DNA of 8,594 nucleotides from Acidocella sp. (GCA_029077775.1 JAQNCU010000106.1:1-8594), one strand, 5' to 3'. Shown: positions 1-6,245, counted from the stretch's first letter. A program made the numbers and translations. The notes: generated by a model from the sequence alone, not told the origin.

Positions 1-317
1 CATCCCGTATCATCAAGCTGATCCTCAAAAATCAGTCTTGAATCAGACTTCTTGCCGCGCCGGAATCCCCAAAATACTGAATTCGTCACTACGCTCTAGA
101 GCGTCTTCCGATCAAACGGAAACGCTCTAACCTCAATTTTGCGAGCAATTTCATCCGATCAGGTCGTCTCGTCGAGTCAACCTGATCGGATATTGCTCCA
201 GGTCCGCTCGTTTTGCGAGCGAACCTGGAGTCTGAATCGCCCTCTAGATATTTCGGTAAAGCCGGATTCAGATCCTTGATCGGATCGCAAAGCGATTCGA
301 TCAAGGATCATCCGGGT
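1..317. other. Gene-free left-edge region
   Basis: No convincing gene lies here. Plus-strand frame 3 ends at a TGA at 39-41 after a plausible short C-terminus (SRIIKLILKNQS), which could be the last codons of a gene lying to the left, but 12 codons are too few to identify. From 91 to 315 the sequence is almost entirely inverted repeats, annotated separately. The ORFs drawn through this region on either strand run across the palindromes and have no recognisable protein sequence. Confidence 0.6.
91..315. repeat. Array of five adjoining palindromic stem-loops
   Basis: Five inverted repeats follow one another with almost no gap. (1) A perfect 14-bp palindrome at 91-104 (ACGCTCTAGAGCGT), whose right half also pairs with 117-128 (98-110 against 117-128, one bulge). 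(2) Arms 143-149 plus 154-164 pair with 180-190 plus 192-198. (3) 196-210 pairs with 216-230, one G-T-type mismatch, loop TTTTG. (4) TCTGAATC at 231-238 pairs with 265-272. (5) 271-288 pairs with 292-309, one mismatch, loop AAA, flanked by CCGGA/TCCGG at 262-266 and 311-315. The octamer TCCGATCA or its complement occurs at 107, 154, 183 and 277, so the arms look related. Such elements resemble intergenic palindromic repeats of Alphaproteobacteria. The last hairpin begins only 8 nt past the flavin reductase stop and could protect or end that transcript. Confidence 0.8.
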
Positions 318-935
318 CTAGCGGGGGCGGAAGAGCTTGAACTCGGAGTCCGGCGTGATCTGAGCGTAGGAGGCCGGGCCGCCCGCGCGGAGCACGATGC
401 CCGCACCGAAGGTGTCGAACACGCCGTTTTGCAAAAGGTTTTGGTCGATGTGCACGCCGATCACCTCACCCAGGACCAGCCAGGCATCGACCTCGATGCC
501 GGCATGGGATTTCAGGCGGATGATATCGGCCACCTTGCACTCAAAATTCACCGGGCTCTCGGCCACGCGCGGCGGGGCGATGAGGCGCGATGGCAGTTTG
601 GTGAGGCCCGCGAGGTCGAACTCATCGACCCCATAGGCTACGGCGGCGCAGGATTCGTTCATTTTTTCGGCAAGGGCGCGGGTGGTCAGGTTCCAGACGA
701 ACGCCCCGGTCTCCTCGATGTTGCGCAGAGAATCCTTTCGGCCAATGCTGGAGAAGCCGATAATCGGTGGCGTGTAGTTGAAGGCGTTGAAAAAACTATA
801 GGGTGCCAGATTGACGGACCCCGAGAGGCCCTGGGTTGAGACCCAGCCGATGGGCCGGGGGCCGACAATGGCGTTGAACGGGTCATGGGCCAGCCCATGA
901 CCAGAGCCTGGCTCGTAGAAATAGGCTTCCCTCAC
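318..935 (-). CDS. Flavin reductase-like domain protein (DIM6/NTAB type)
   Basis: A 205-residue protein of the flavin reductase-like split-barrel family, which binds FMN and in characterised members reduces flavin with NAD(P)H or uses bound FMN in small-molecule metabolism. Visible family motifs are HDPFNAIVGPRPIGWVST (residues 17-34), VNLAPYSFFNAF (41-52), which forms part of the flavin pocket, and KDSLRNIEETGAFVWNL (67-83). The family length is about 200, so it looks complete. It carries no signal peptide or membrane segment and is likely cytoplasmic. The start is GTG at 935, chosen because the residues after it match the usual family start and no in-frame ATG fits; the ribosome site (GGGA, 8-9 nt upstream) is weak. 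Its neighbour upstream on the same strand is the PAS-GGDEF gene, 86 nt away, with a hairpin between. The true substrate cannot be read from the sequence. Confidence 0.9.
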   Translation of the reverse strand: MREAYFYEPGSGHGLAHDPFNAIVGPRPIGWVSTQGLSGSVNLAPYSFFNAFNYTPPIIGFSSIGRKDSLRNIEETGAFVWNLTTRALAEKMNESCAAVAYGVDEFDLAGLTKLPSRLIAPPRVAESPVNFECKVADIIRLKSHAGIEVDAWLVLGEVIGVHIDQNLLQNGVFDTFGAGIVLRAGGPASYAQITPDSEFKLFRPR

Positions 936-979
936 GCGACATTCCCGTTCTGCTGATCGTTTTTACCGGGATAGCGTAT

Positions 980-1002
980 CTTGTCGCCCAGGCGGCGACA
1001 AG
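980..1002 (-). terminator. Hairpin between PAS-GGDEF and flavin reductase genes
   Basis: A perfect 9-bp stem (CTTGTCGCC at 980-988, GGCGACAAG at 994-1002) with a 5-nt loop lies 19 nt past the stop of the PAS-GGDEF gene. On the minus strand it is not followed by a clear U-tract, so it is at best a weak intrinsic terminator or a 3'-end stabiliser, or part of the flavin reductase leader. Confidence 0.35.
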
Positions 1003-1021
1003 CGCGCAGGCTACGACTGTT

Positions 1022-2311
1022 TTACTTCCATTCACGGTCCACCACGGGCTCTCGCGGTAGGGCGGGCAGGTACATCTGGACGTTATTGCCGCCGCTATCC
1101 ACCGCGCGGTGCAGGGCTGCCGTGGCGCGGCGGGTGAGTTCCAGCGGGTTATAGAGATCATCCACCCCGGAGAAGGCCGCCGCCCCGCAACTTACGGTGA
1201 GCAAATGCATGTCATGAGCGGGGTTCGACACGCCGAGGGAACGGACCAGTTCGGCGATGGCGGTGCCGACCTTGAAGGCGCCCTCGGCATCGGCCAGCGG
1301 CAGCAGGACGGCGATGGTGTCATCGTCATACCGGGCGACGATATCGCCGGTGCGGCGCGGGACGGATTGCACAGCCTGGGCAATATGGCGCAGGCATTCA
1401 TCGCCGCTGCCAGCGCCAAAACGGCCCTGGAATTCCTGGAAATGGTCAATCTCCAGCAACACCAACCCCAGCGGCTTGCGGCTGCGCACCGCGCGTTTGA
1501 ACTCATACCCCAGGCTGATATCGAATTGCCGCCGGTCGGCAAGGCCGGTCACGGCGTCTTCCAGGAGCAGCGCGCCGCCCGCCACATGCGAGGCCAGCTT
1601 GGTCTCCGCACGTTTGGGGTCGGACACGTCGATGATGATCCCGGCTATCGTATCCCGGCCACTAACCGGATCGGGCTCAACCCCGCCGCGCATAATGACA
1701 TGCCGGATCTCGCCATCCGGGCGGCGCAGCCGTGCCGCAACCTCAAAATGGCCCCGCAGCGTGGTTGCCTCCTCGATCAGTTCCGCGATTCGCTTGCTAT
1801 CAGCCGGGTGGAAGGCGGCGAGTGCTGCGTTAAGCTCTGGTGTGTAATAGGCGCGCCACAGACCAAAAATGCGAAACACCTCATCCGACCATTCAAACTG
1901 GCGGCCCGGCAGGCTGATCTGCCAATGCCCGACATGGCCATTACGCTCAGCGAGGTCCAGCCATTTATTGGCGGCGGCGGTGGCGCGTTCCGCCCGGATG
2001 GCACGCTGGACCAGCCGGGGAGACCAGACATTGATATGGCCCTGTTTAAGACGCGCGACCGCAGGCCAGAACCCGATGGGCACGCCGAGCAGCAACATGG
2101 CGGCGGCGAGGTGCAGGCCCGGCAGCATGGCCGAAAGGCCGAGTTGTGGGCAGGTGGCGATAAGCATTTGTACGGCCGCACCGGCGAGCAAGACGGTGAG
2201 AAGGAACCCCCGGCGGCGGCCCAAGAGCGAAATATCCGTCGCCATCGAGAGGTCAGACACGGCGGCGGCCATCGCGATATAGGCAACGGCCTCGAACAGG
2301 TTTGCGGTCAT
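1022..2311 (-). CDS. Membrane PAS-GGDEF protein with degenerate active site
   Basis: A 429-residue signalling protein counted from ATG at 2311. Hydrophobic stretches near residues 5-25, 35-54 and 61-85 suggest a three-helix membrane anchor. A PAS_3-type sensor domain spans roughly 115-240 (NGHVGHW, FEWSDEVFRIFGL, DVSDPKRAE), and a GGDEF domain roughly 250-417 (AVTGLADRRQFD onward). GGDEF domains normally make c-di-GMP from two GTP. Here the signature is DDDTI (329-333) instead of GG(D/E)EF, the metal-binding DxD reads EID, and the guanine-contact Asn is Gln, so cyclase activity is unlikely. An RxxD inhibitory-site motif (RTGD, 320-323) sits at the canonical 5-residue spacing, so it may bind c-di-GMP. 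ATG 2311 is preferred over TTG 2323 or GTG 2320 because GGTGGA precedes it closely. The gene follows acpS by 84 nt on the same strand. Confidence 0.9.
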   Translation of the reverse strand: MTANLFEAVAYIAMAAAVSDLSMATDISLLGRRRGFLLTVLLAGAAVQMLIATCPQLGLSAMLPGLHLAAAMLLLGVPIGFWPAVARLKQGHINVWSPRLVQRAIRAERATAAANKWLDLAERNGHVGHWQISLPGRQFEWSDEVFRIFGLWRAYYTPELNAALAAFHPADSKRIAELIEEATTLRGHFEVAARLRRPDGEIRHVIMRGGVEPDPVSGRDTIAGIIIDVSDPKRAETKLASHVAGGALLLEDAVTGLADRRQFDISLGYEFKRAVRSRKPLGLVLLEIDHFQEFQGRFGAGSGDECLRHIAQAVQSVPRRTGDIVARYDDDTIAVLLPLADAEGAFKVGTAIAELVRSLGVSNPAHDMHLLTVSCGAAAFSGVDDLYNPLELTRRATAALHRAVDSGGNNVQMYLPALPREPVVDREWK

Positions 2312-2395
2312 GTGATCCACCAATGGTTATGCGCCCAACCGAAATATCGGAGCGGGTTAAGCTTTTATCTAATTTGGAGGATACGGAGGCTGCGG

Positions 2396-2806
2396 TTAGG
2401 GCAAGGTTAACAAGGTGCCGGAGATGATGATATTCGCGTAGGCGTAGGGATATTCATCGGTGAGGGAGAGCGCGATATGCGGCTGGTACCCCGGCGGCGT
2501 GATCTCAGACAACCGGCGCAGCGCGCCGCCATGCAACGACATTGTGGGCTGCCCGGAGGGCAGGTTGGTGACCCGCAGATCGGCAAAAAACACGCTTTGG
2601 CGGAACCCTGTCCCCAGCGCCTTGGCGCAAGCCTCCTTGGCCGCGAAACGCTTGGCATAGCTCGCCGCACGGGCATGGGTGCGCCGGTCGGCGCGGGCGC
2701 GCTCAGCGGGGGAAAATATGCGGGCGGTGAAGCGATCACCAAAGCGGGTCAGCGCCTCCTCGATCCGTCTGATGTCGCAAATATCGGACCCCAGGCCGAT
2801 GATCAT
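2396..2806 (-). CDS. acpS: Holo-[acyl-carrier-protein] synthase
   Basis: AcpS transfers 4'-phosphopantetheine from CoA to the serine of apo-acyl carrier protein, making it competent for fatty-acid and lipid synthesis; it is an essential cytoplasmic enzyme. The 136-residue protein has the N-terminal GLGSDICDIRRIE (4-16) with the metal-binding Asp8 and the RFAAKEACAKALGTG motif (53-67) with Glu58, matching the two conserved acidic residues of the family. Length is normal. The ATG at 2806 gives the standard MIIGLGSDI start. It lies 18 nt past the rel stop and has no purine-rich ribosome site; instead it is preceded by repeated 11-nt units that each carry an overlapping stop/start ATGA, suggesting coupling to rel translation. 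It forms an apparent operon with rpoZ and rel. Confidence 0.97.
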   Translation of the reverse strand: MIIGLGSDICDIRRIEEALTRFGDRFTARIFSPAERARADRRTHARAASYAKRFAAKEACAKALGTGFRQSVFFADLRVTNLPSGQPTMSLHGGALRRLSEITPPGYQPHIALSLTDEYPYAYANIIISGTLLTLP

Positions 2807-2828
2807 GGGGTGATCATGGGGTGGTCAT
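2803..2828 (-). promoter_or_regulatory. Iterated ATGA stop/start chain linking rel to acpS
   Basis: On the minus strand an 11-nt unit repeats: ATGACCACCCC, ATGATCACCCC, then ATGATCATCGG, which is the acpS start itself. The rel TGA (2827-2825) lies inside the first ATGA. The ATG at 2828 opens the mini-ORF M-T-T-P-stop, whose TGA overlaps the ATG at 2817. That opens M-I-T-P-stop, whose TGA overlaps the acpS ATG at 2806. Because 11 is not a multiple of 3, each unit shifts frame and closes on the next start. No Shine-Dalgarno is present, so a terminating ribosome stepping along by reinitiation is the likely mode of acpS translation. The repeat is seen directly; the function is inferred. Confidence 0.55.
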
Positions 2829-5086
2829 GTTTTGGCGCGCTCAACCTGGGCGATGCCGACCGCGCCGCGCAGGCCGGCGATGATCTGGCCGAGATGGCGC
2901 AGGTCGCGGACCTCGATATCGAGCAGCGCCTCGAAAAAATCCTGCTGGCGGTGCACGATTTTGAGGTTGGCGATGGCACCTTCCTGTTTGGCGACCGCCG
3001 TGGTGAGGGAGGCCAGCGCATGCGGGTTGTTGGTGGCGATGACGCTGACGCGGCCGATGAAGGTTTGCGGTTTGGCATCGCCCCGGGTGAGGATGCCCGC
3101 GTTCCAATCGACATCAATGAACCGCTCCGGCGTGGCGGCGAAGGTCTCCAGCGTGGCGCAATCCTTGGTGTGGACGGTAACACCCTTGCCGGTGGTGACA
3201 ATCCCCACGATTTTGTCGCCCGGTAGCGGGTGACAGCACCCGGCGTAATGCACATCCATGCCGCTGACGAGGCCCGTGATGGGCATGGTGTTGTCGGTGC
3301 TCTGGCCCGGGCTGCGCGGGGAGCGGGCGGTTAGCGACTGGCCCATGAAGGCGGGCATCATCCGGGGCGCGCGGGCCTCACGCAATTGCGGATAGGCGGC
3401 GTAGACCACATCGCGCGGCGCGATGACGCCGGTGCTGACGGCGACGAACAGATCATCGAGCGAAGCCTGTTTGAGCAGCTTGGCCGTGCTCTCTATGATC
3501 TTCTCGGCGCCATCGACGCCTTCCTGGCGGAAGGCCTTGGCGAGCGCCGATTTACCGGCATCGCGATGCTGCTCGCGCATTTGCTGGGCAAGAAACCGGC
3601 GGATGCGCGCGCGCGCCTTGCCGGTGGTGACGAAGCGTTCCCAGGCGGGTGATGGCGAGCCGCCCCGCGCGGTGAGGATTTCCACCTGATCGCCGTTTTG
3701 CAGCTCGTAGCGCAGCGGCATCAGGCGGCCATTGATCCGTGCGCCGACGCAGGTATCGCCGATCTGGCTGTGCACGGCGTAGGCGAAATCCACCGATGTG
3801 GCACCGCGCGGCAATTGGATGAGCTGGCCCTTTGGCGTGAAGCAGAAAACCTGGTCCTGGTAGAGTTCGAGCTTGGTGTTCTCAAGGAACTCATCCGGGG
3901 CCGAGGAGTTTTCAAGAATTTCCAGCAGATCCTGCACCCAGCGGAACTGCTTGAGGTCGGCGCGCGAGGCCCCGGATTGTTTGTAGAGCCAATGCGCGGC
4001 CACACCGTTCTCGGCGATGATCTGCATGTCGGCGGTGCGGATCTGGATTTCAATTTTTTGGTTGCGGGGGTGGCGCAGGGTGACACCCGTATGCAGCGAT
4101 TGATAGCCATTGGCCTTGGGCGTCGAGATATAATCCTTAAAGCGCCCGGCGATGACCGGATAGGCGCCGTGGATTTCACCCAAAGCGACGTAACACGCCT
4201 CCCGCGAGGGGACGATGATGCGAAAGGCCATGATGTCCGATAATTGCTCGAAGGCGACGTTGCGGCGCTGCATCTTCTCCCAGATGGAATAGGGCGATTT
4301 TTCGCGGCCCACGATCTCGATGATCTCGACGTCGGCCTTTTTACAGACGCGCAATAATTCCTGGCGCACTTCCTCGATCACGTCAGCGCCCTGGCCGCGC
4401 AGGAAGTTCAGGCGCGCCTGGATGGTGTCGTAAGCCTCGGGGTCAAGCTCGGCGAAGGAGCGGGTTTGCAGCTCGGTTTTGACCGATTCCATACCGATGC
4501 GCTCGGCCAGCGGGGCGTAGATCTCCATGGTTTCCCGCGCGATGCGCTGCCGCCGGGGTGCGGCACTCACCGCGCCGATGGTGCGCATATTATGCAGCCG
4601 GTCGGCGAGCTTGACGATGAGCACGCGGATATCCTTGCTCATCGCCAGCACGAGCTTGCGGAAATTCTCGGCCTGTTTGGTGCGGTCCGATTGCAGTTCG
4701 AGCCGGGTGAGTTTGGTGACGCCATCGACCAGCCCGGCGATTTCTGCGCCGAAACGCTTCTGCACAAGGGGTAAGGTGATCGAGGTATCCTCGATCACGT
4801 CATGCAGCAGCGCCGTGATGATCGAGGAGGCATCGAGCCGGTAGCCCGCAAGGATGTTGGCGACCGCCAGCGGGTGGGTGATATAGGGCTCGCCATTATC
4901 GCGTAATTGTGTCTCATGCGCGGCCAGGGCGACGGCGTAGGCATCGCCGATGGTGGCGGGGTCGGCCTTGGTGTCATAGGCCGTGATACGGGACAGGAGG
5001 ACGGAGAGTTCAGGCGGCGAGGCGGCGGCGGACAGCCCTTCGGGTGAAAAGGCGGGTTGGCGCCGAAGACCATCACCCGCCTTCAT
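2825..5086 (-). CDS. rsh: Bifunctional (p)ppGpp synthetase/hydrolase (Rel/SpoT)
   Basis: A 753-residue long RelA/SpoT homologue controlling the stringent response: it makes (p)ppGpp from ATP and GDP/GTP and also degrades it. The N-terminal HD hydrolase domain looks active: R62, H71 (ITHP), HD at 95-96 with ED at 99-100, and KLADRLHNMRT (159-169). The synthetase domain follows (about 235-365) with SIWEKM, SDIMAFRIIV, RFKD (315-318), YISTPKANGYQSLHT and EIQIRT. RFKD is the RXKD form typical of bifunctional enzymes rather than the EXDD of RelA. A TGS domain spans about 410-473 and a C-terminal ACT domain about 670-750. The ATG at 5086 is 5 nt past the rpoZ stop with no ribosome site, so translation is probably coupled to rpoZ. 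About 30 residues at the N-terminus are extra and low-complexity. It could equally be named relA or spoT. Confidence 0.97.
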   Translation of the reverse strand: MKAGDGLRRQPAFSPEGLSAAASPPELSVLLSRITAYDTKADPATIGDAYAVALAAHETQLRDNGEPYITHPLAVANILAGYRLDASSIITALLHDVIEDTSITLPLVQKRFGAEIAGLVDGVTKLTRLELQSDRTKQAENFRKLVLAMSKDIRVLIVKLADRLHNMRTIGAVSAAPRRQRIARETMEIYAPLAERIGMESVKTELQTRSFAELDPEAYDTIQARLNFLRGQGADVIEEVRQELLRVCKKADVEIIEIVGREKSPYSIWEKMQRRNVAFEQLSDIMAFRIIVPSREACYVALGEIHGAYPVIAGRFKDYISTPKANGYQSLHTGVTLRHPRNQKIEIQIRTADMQIIAENGVAAHWLYKQSGASRADLKQFRWVQDLLEILENSSAPDEFLENTKLELYQDQVFCFTPKGQLIQLPRGATSVDFAYAVHSQIGDTCVGARINGRLMPLRYELQNGDQVEILTARGGSPSPAWERFVTTGKARARIRRFLAQQMREQHRDAGKSALAKAFRQEGVDGAEKIIESTAKLLKQASLDDLFVAVSTGVIAPRDVVYAAYPQLREARAPRMMPAFMGQSLTARSPRSPGQSTDNTMPITGLVSGMDVHYAGCCHPLPGDKIVGIVTTGKGVTVHTKDCATLETFAATPERFIDVDWNAGILTRGDAKPQTFIGRVSVIATNNPHALASLTTAVAKQEGAIANLKIVHRQQDFFEALLDIEVRDLRHLGQIIAGLRGAVGIAQVERAKT

Positions 5087-5091
5087 GTCGG

Positions 5092-5499
5092 TCAGCGGCG
5101 CGATTTGCCGCCGAGTTCAGCCTCGATCGCGGCCTGGATATCCTCAGGCGACATTTCTTCGGCCTCGGCAGCCATGGCGGCGGCTTCTTCCTCGGCCGAG
5201 ACATCCTGGAGACCGAAGATGTTCTGGTCGGTCGGGATGAGGTCGAGGACTTCCTCGTCCACAGGCTCAGGCTCGGGCACGCGGGAGAGGGATTTTACGA
5301 GGTCTTGCTCAAGATCGGCGAGCACCAGGGTCTCGTCGGCGATTTCACGCAAGGCGACGACCGGGTTTTTGTCGTTGTCACGGTCGATGGTGAGTTGCTC
5401 ACCACGGCTGATGTTGCGCGCGCGCTGAGAGGCCAGCAGCACGAGCTGAAACCTGTTGGGAACCTTTAATACGCAATCTTCTACGGTGACGCGAGCCAT
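5092..5499 (-). CDS. rpoZ: RNA polymerase omega subunit
   Basis: Omega helps assemble RNA polymerase by holding the beta-prime subunit and, in many bacteria, forms part of a (p)ppGpp site. The 135-residue protein begins MARVTVEDCVLKVPNRF and continues through RARNISRG and DRDNDKNPVVALREIAD (39-55), the omega core. The region after about residue 74 is an acidic, Glu/Ala-rich tail (VDEEVLDLIP, AEEEAAAMAAEAEEM) of the kind seen in longer alphaproteobacterial omegas; its function is unknown. The start is set at ATG 5499: GGAGAG lies 6 nt upstream and the residues match the family. An upstream in-frame TTG at 5517 would put that ribosome site inside the gene. It is the first gene before rel, so the regulator and a (p)ppGpp-relevant polymerase subunit share a transcript. 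Confidence 0.97.
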   Translation of the reverse strand: MARVTVEDCVLKVPNRFQLVLLASQRARNISRGEQLTIDRDNDKNPVVALREIADETLVLADLEQDLVKSLSRVPEPEPVDEEVLDLIPTDQNIFGLQDVSAEEEAAAMAAEAEEMSPEDIQAAIEAELGGKSRR

Positions 5500-5531
5500 C
5501 CGGCACTCTCCAGCCAAAATACCAAGCTGTG

Positions 5532-5560
5532 TAAATACGCTCCGCGCCGCTGAGATGCAA
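5532..5560 (-). promoter_or_regulatory. Candidate sigma-70 promoter for rpoZ-rel-acpS
   Basis: On the minus strand TTGCAT (5560-5555) and TATTTA (5537-5532) are separated by exactly 17 nt, about 33 nt before the rpoZ start, leaving room for the GGAGAG ribosome site. Each hexamer matches the consensus in only about half its bases, so this is a candidate only. It would allow the rpoZ-rel-acpS genes to be transcribed apart from folK. Confidence 0.35.
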
Positions 5561-5567
5561 GCCTGTA

Positions 5568-5608
5568 GCGCGCGGGTGTGGTGGGGCGGCCGCGCGCAAA
5601 CAAAGACT
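5568..5608 (+). repeat. Palindromic GC-rich repeat, copy A
   Basis: A 30-nt core (5568-5597) with 8-bp inverted ends GCGCGCGG and CCGCGCGC and a 14-nt centre containing TGGTGGGGCGG, followed by AAACAAAGACT. It matches copy B (7444-7485) at 28 of 30 core positions plus a nearly identical 3' flank (AAATACAAGACT). It lies in the short gap between folK and rpoZ, just upstream of the candidate rpoZ promoter. The same orientation is kept in all three copies. Confidence 0.75.
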
Positions 5609-5621
5609 AAGCCCCGGCTTA
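5608..5621 (-). terminator. Weak terminator-like hairpin at the folK stop
   Basis: TAAGCC at 5608-5613 pairs with GGCTTA at 5616-5621, a short stem that includes the folK TAA stop. On the minus strand it is followed by GTCTTTGTTTG, a broken T-rich stretch. The stem is short, so read-through into rpoZ is likely; the adjoining palindromic repeat may add to it. Confidence 0.3.
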
Positions 5622-6119
5622 ATGCACAGAGTCGAACCAGGGGCGGATGGTTTGCGGTGCGAGGTCTGACAATAACGATGCGGCGGTTTCCCGCAATATC
5701 GGGTGGCGCCAGGCGGGGGCGATGTCGATGATCGGTTGCAGCACGAAGGCCCGCCGGTGGGTGCTGGGGTGCGGCAGCATGGGCGCGCTGCCCCGGATGA
5801 GGCCGTTGAGGTCGATGATGTCGAGGTCCAGTGTGCGGGCGGCGTTGCGGACGGAACGCTGGCGACCAAATTCGGCCTCGATCCTGTGCAGCTCCGCCAA
5901 CAGCGCCACGGGGTCCGCCGCGCCCCTGAACCGCGCGATGCCGTTGCAGTAATCGGGCTGGTCGCCCGCCGGGATGGCGGCGGTGCGGTACCAGGGGGAT
6001 GTGGCAACCAGCGACAAACCCCTGATCTGGCGCAACGCAATGATGGCAGCCTGGCAGGTGTCTATGACCGTGCTGGTTTTAGACAGTGGCAGATTGGCCC
6101 CGATGGCGATCAAAATCAT
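5619..6119 (-). CDS. folK: 6-hydroxymethyl-7,8-dihydropterin pyrophosphokinase
   Basis: HPPK transfers pyrophosphate from ATP to 6-hydroxymethyl-7,8-dihydropterin, the step before dihydropteroate synthase in folate synthesis; it is cytoplasmic. The 166-residue protein opens with MILIAIGANLP and has SPWYRTAAIPAGDQPDYCNG (41-60), the ELHRIEAEFGRQR helix (76-88) and the signature NAARTLDLDII (92-102), with D98 and D100 as the likely magnesium-binding pair. C-terminal HPSTHRRAFVLQPIIDIAP fits the family. ATG 6119 is the only start, as an in-frame TGA lies three codons upstream. There is no good ribosome site at the right distance; instead a five-codon leader ORF ends on this ATG. It is followed by rpoZ in the same direction after 119 nt. 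Confidence 0.96.
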   Translation of the reverse strand: MILIAIGANLPLSKTSTVIDTCQAAIIALRQIRGLSLVATSPWYRTAAIPAGDQPDYCNGIARFRGAADPVALLAELHRIEAEFGRQRSVRNAARTLDLDIIDLNGLIRGSAPMLPHPSTHRRAFVLQPIIDIAPAWRHPILRETAASLLSDLAPQTIRPWFDSVH

Positions 6120-6149
6120 GGAAATTCATACATGTTCAAGGCTCTTCCT
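6116..6149 (-). promoter_or_regulatory. Leader mini-ORF (MYEFP) overlapping the folK start
   Basis: AGGAAGAG (6149-6142) sits 8 nt before an ATG at 6133, an ideal ribosome site. That ATG opens a five-codon ORF, M-Y-E-F-P, ending in TGA at 6118-6116, which overlaps the folK ATG (6119-6117) as ATGA. The arrangement predicts that ribosomes load at the leader and reinitiate at folK. The sequence features are seen directly; the coupling is inferred. The same CCATGA junction occurs before acpS in this window. Confidence 0.5.
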
Positions 6150-6245
6150 GTTTTGCGGGAAGTTTAGTAAGTGAATTGGAATTCGTCATTATCCATATTT
6201 TCGATCATTCATTTTATTAAAAATTATACCCGGAAAGACAATTAA
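6150..6245. promoter_or_regulatory. AT-rich divergent promoter region
   Basis: This gap between the divergent folK and NYN genes is strongly AT-rich compared with its surroundings. The minus strand has a perfect TATAAT at 6228-6223, without an obvious -35 at the usual distance. GAATT/AATTC arms around GG at 6173-6184 form a small palindrome that could be an operator. Start sites cannot be fixed from sequence alone, but the region must serve at least the NYN gene, and probably folK. Confidence 0.45.

Noticed and set aside
3..41. Possible last 12 codons of a gene to the left
   Set aside because: The peptide looks plausible but is too short to support a gene call without the sequence to the left.
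213..839. A 208-codon plus-strand ORF opposite the flavin reductase gene
   Set aside because: It starts inside the hairpin array and has no recognisable domains; the minus strand has clear flavin-binding motifs.
1109..2410. A 433-codon plus-strand ORF antisense to the PAS-GGDEF gene
   Set aside because: It has no recognisable protein sequence and arises from the GC-rich codon bias of the opposite strand, which clearly encodes PAS and GGDEF motifs.
2477..3226. A 249-codon plus-strand ORF across acpS and the 3' end of rel
   Set aside because: It spans two well-identified genes on the opposite strand and shows no family motifs.
3606..3620. Alternating GC run (possible Z-DNA)
   Set aside because: It encodes the Arg/Ala-rich segment ARARIRR of Rel and is explained by codon choice.
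3698..4243. A 181-codon plus-strand ORF inside rel
   Set aside because: A shadow of the rel synthetase and TGS domains, which are unmistakable on the minus strand.
5500..5517. TTG start at 5517 for rpoZ
   Set aside because: It would place the GGAGAG ribosome site within the coding region; the ATG at 5499 matches the omega family start.
6179..6188. GAATTCGTCA shared with positions 79-88
   Set aside because: A single 10-nt match with no symmetry in common flanks; I cannot distinguish it from chance.
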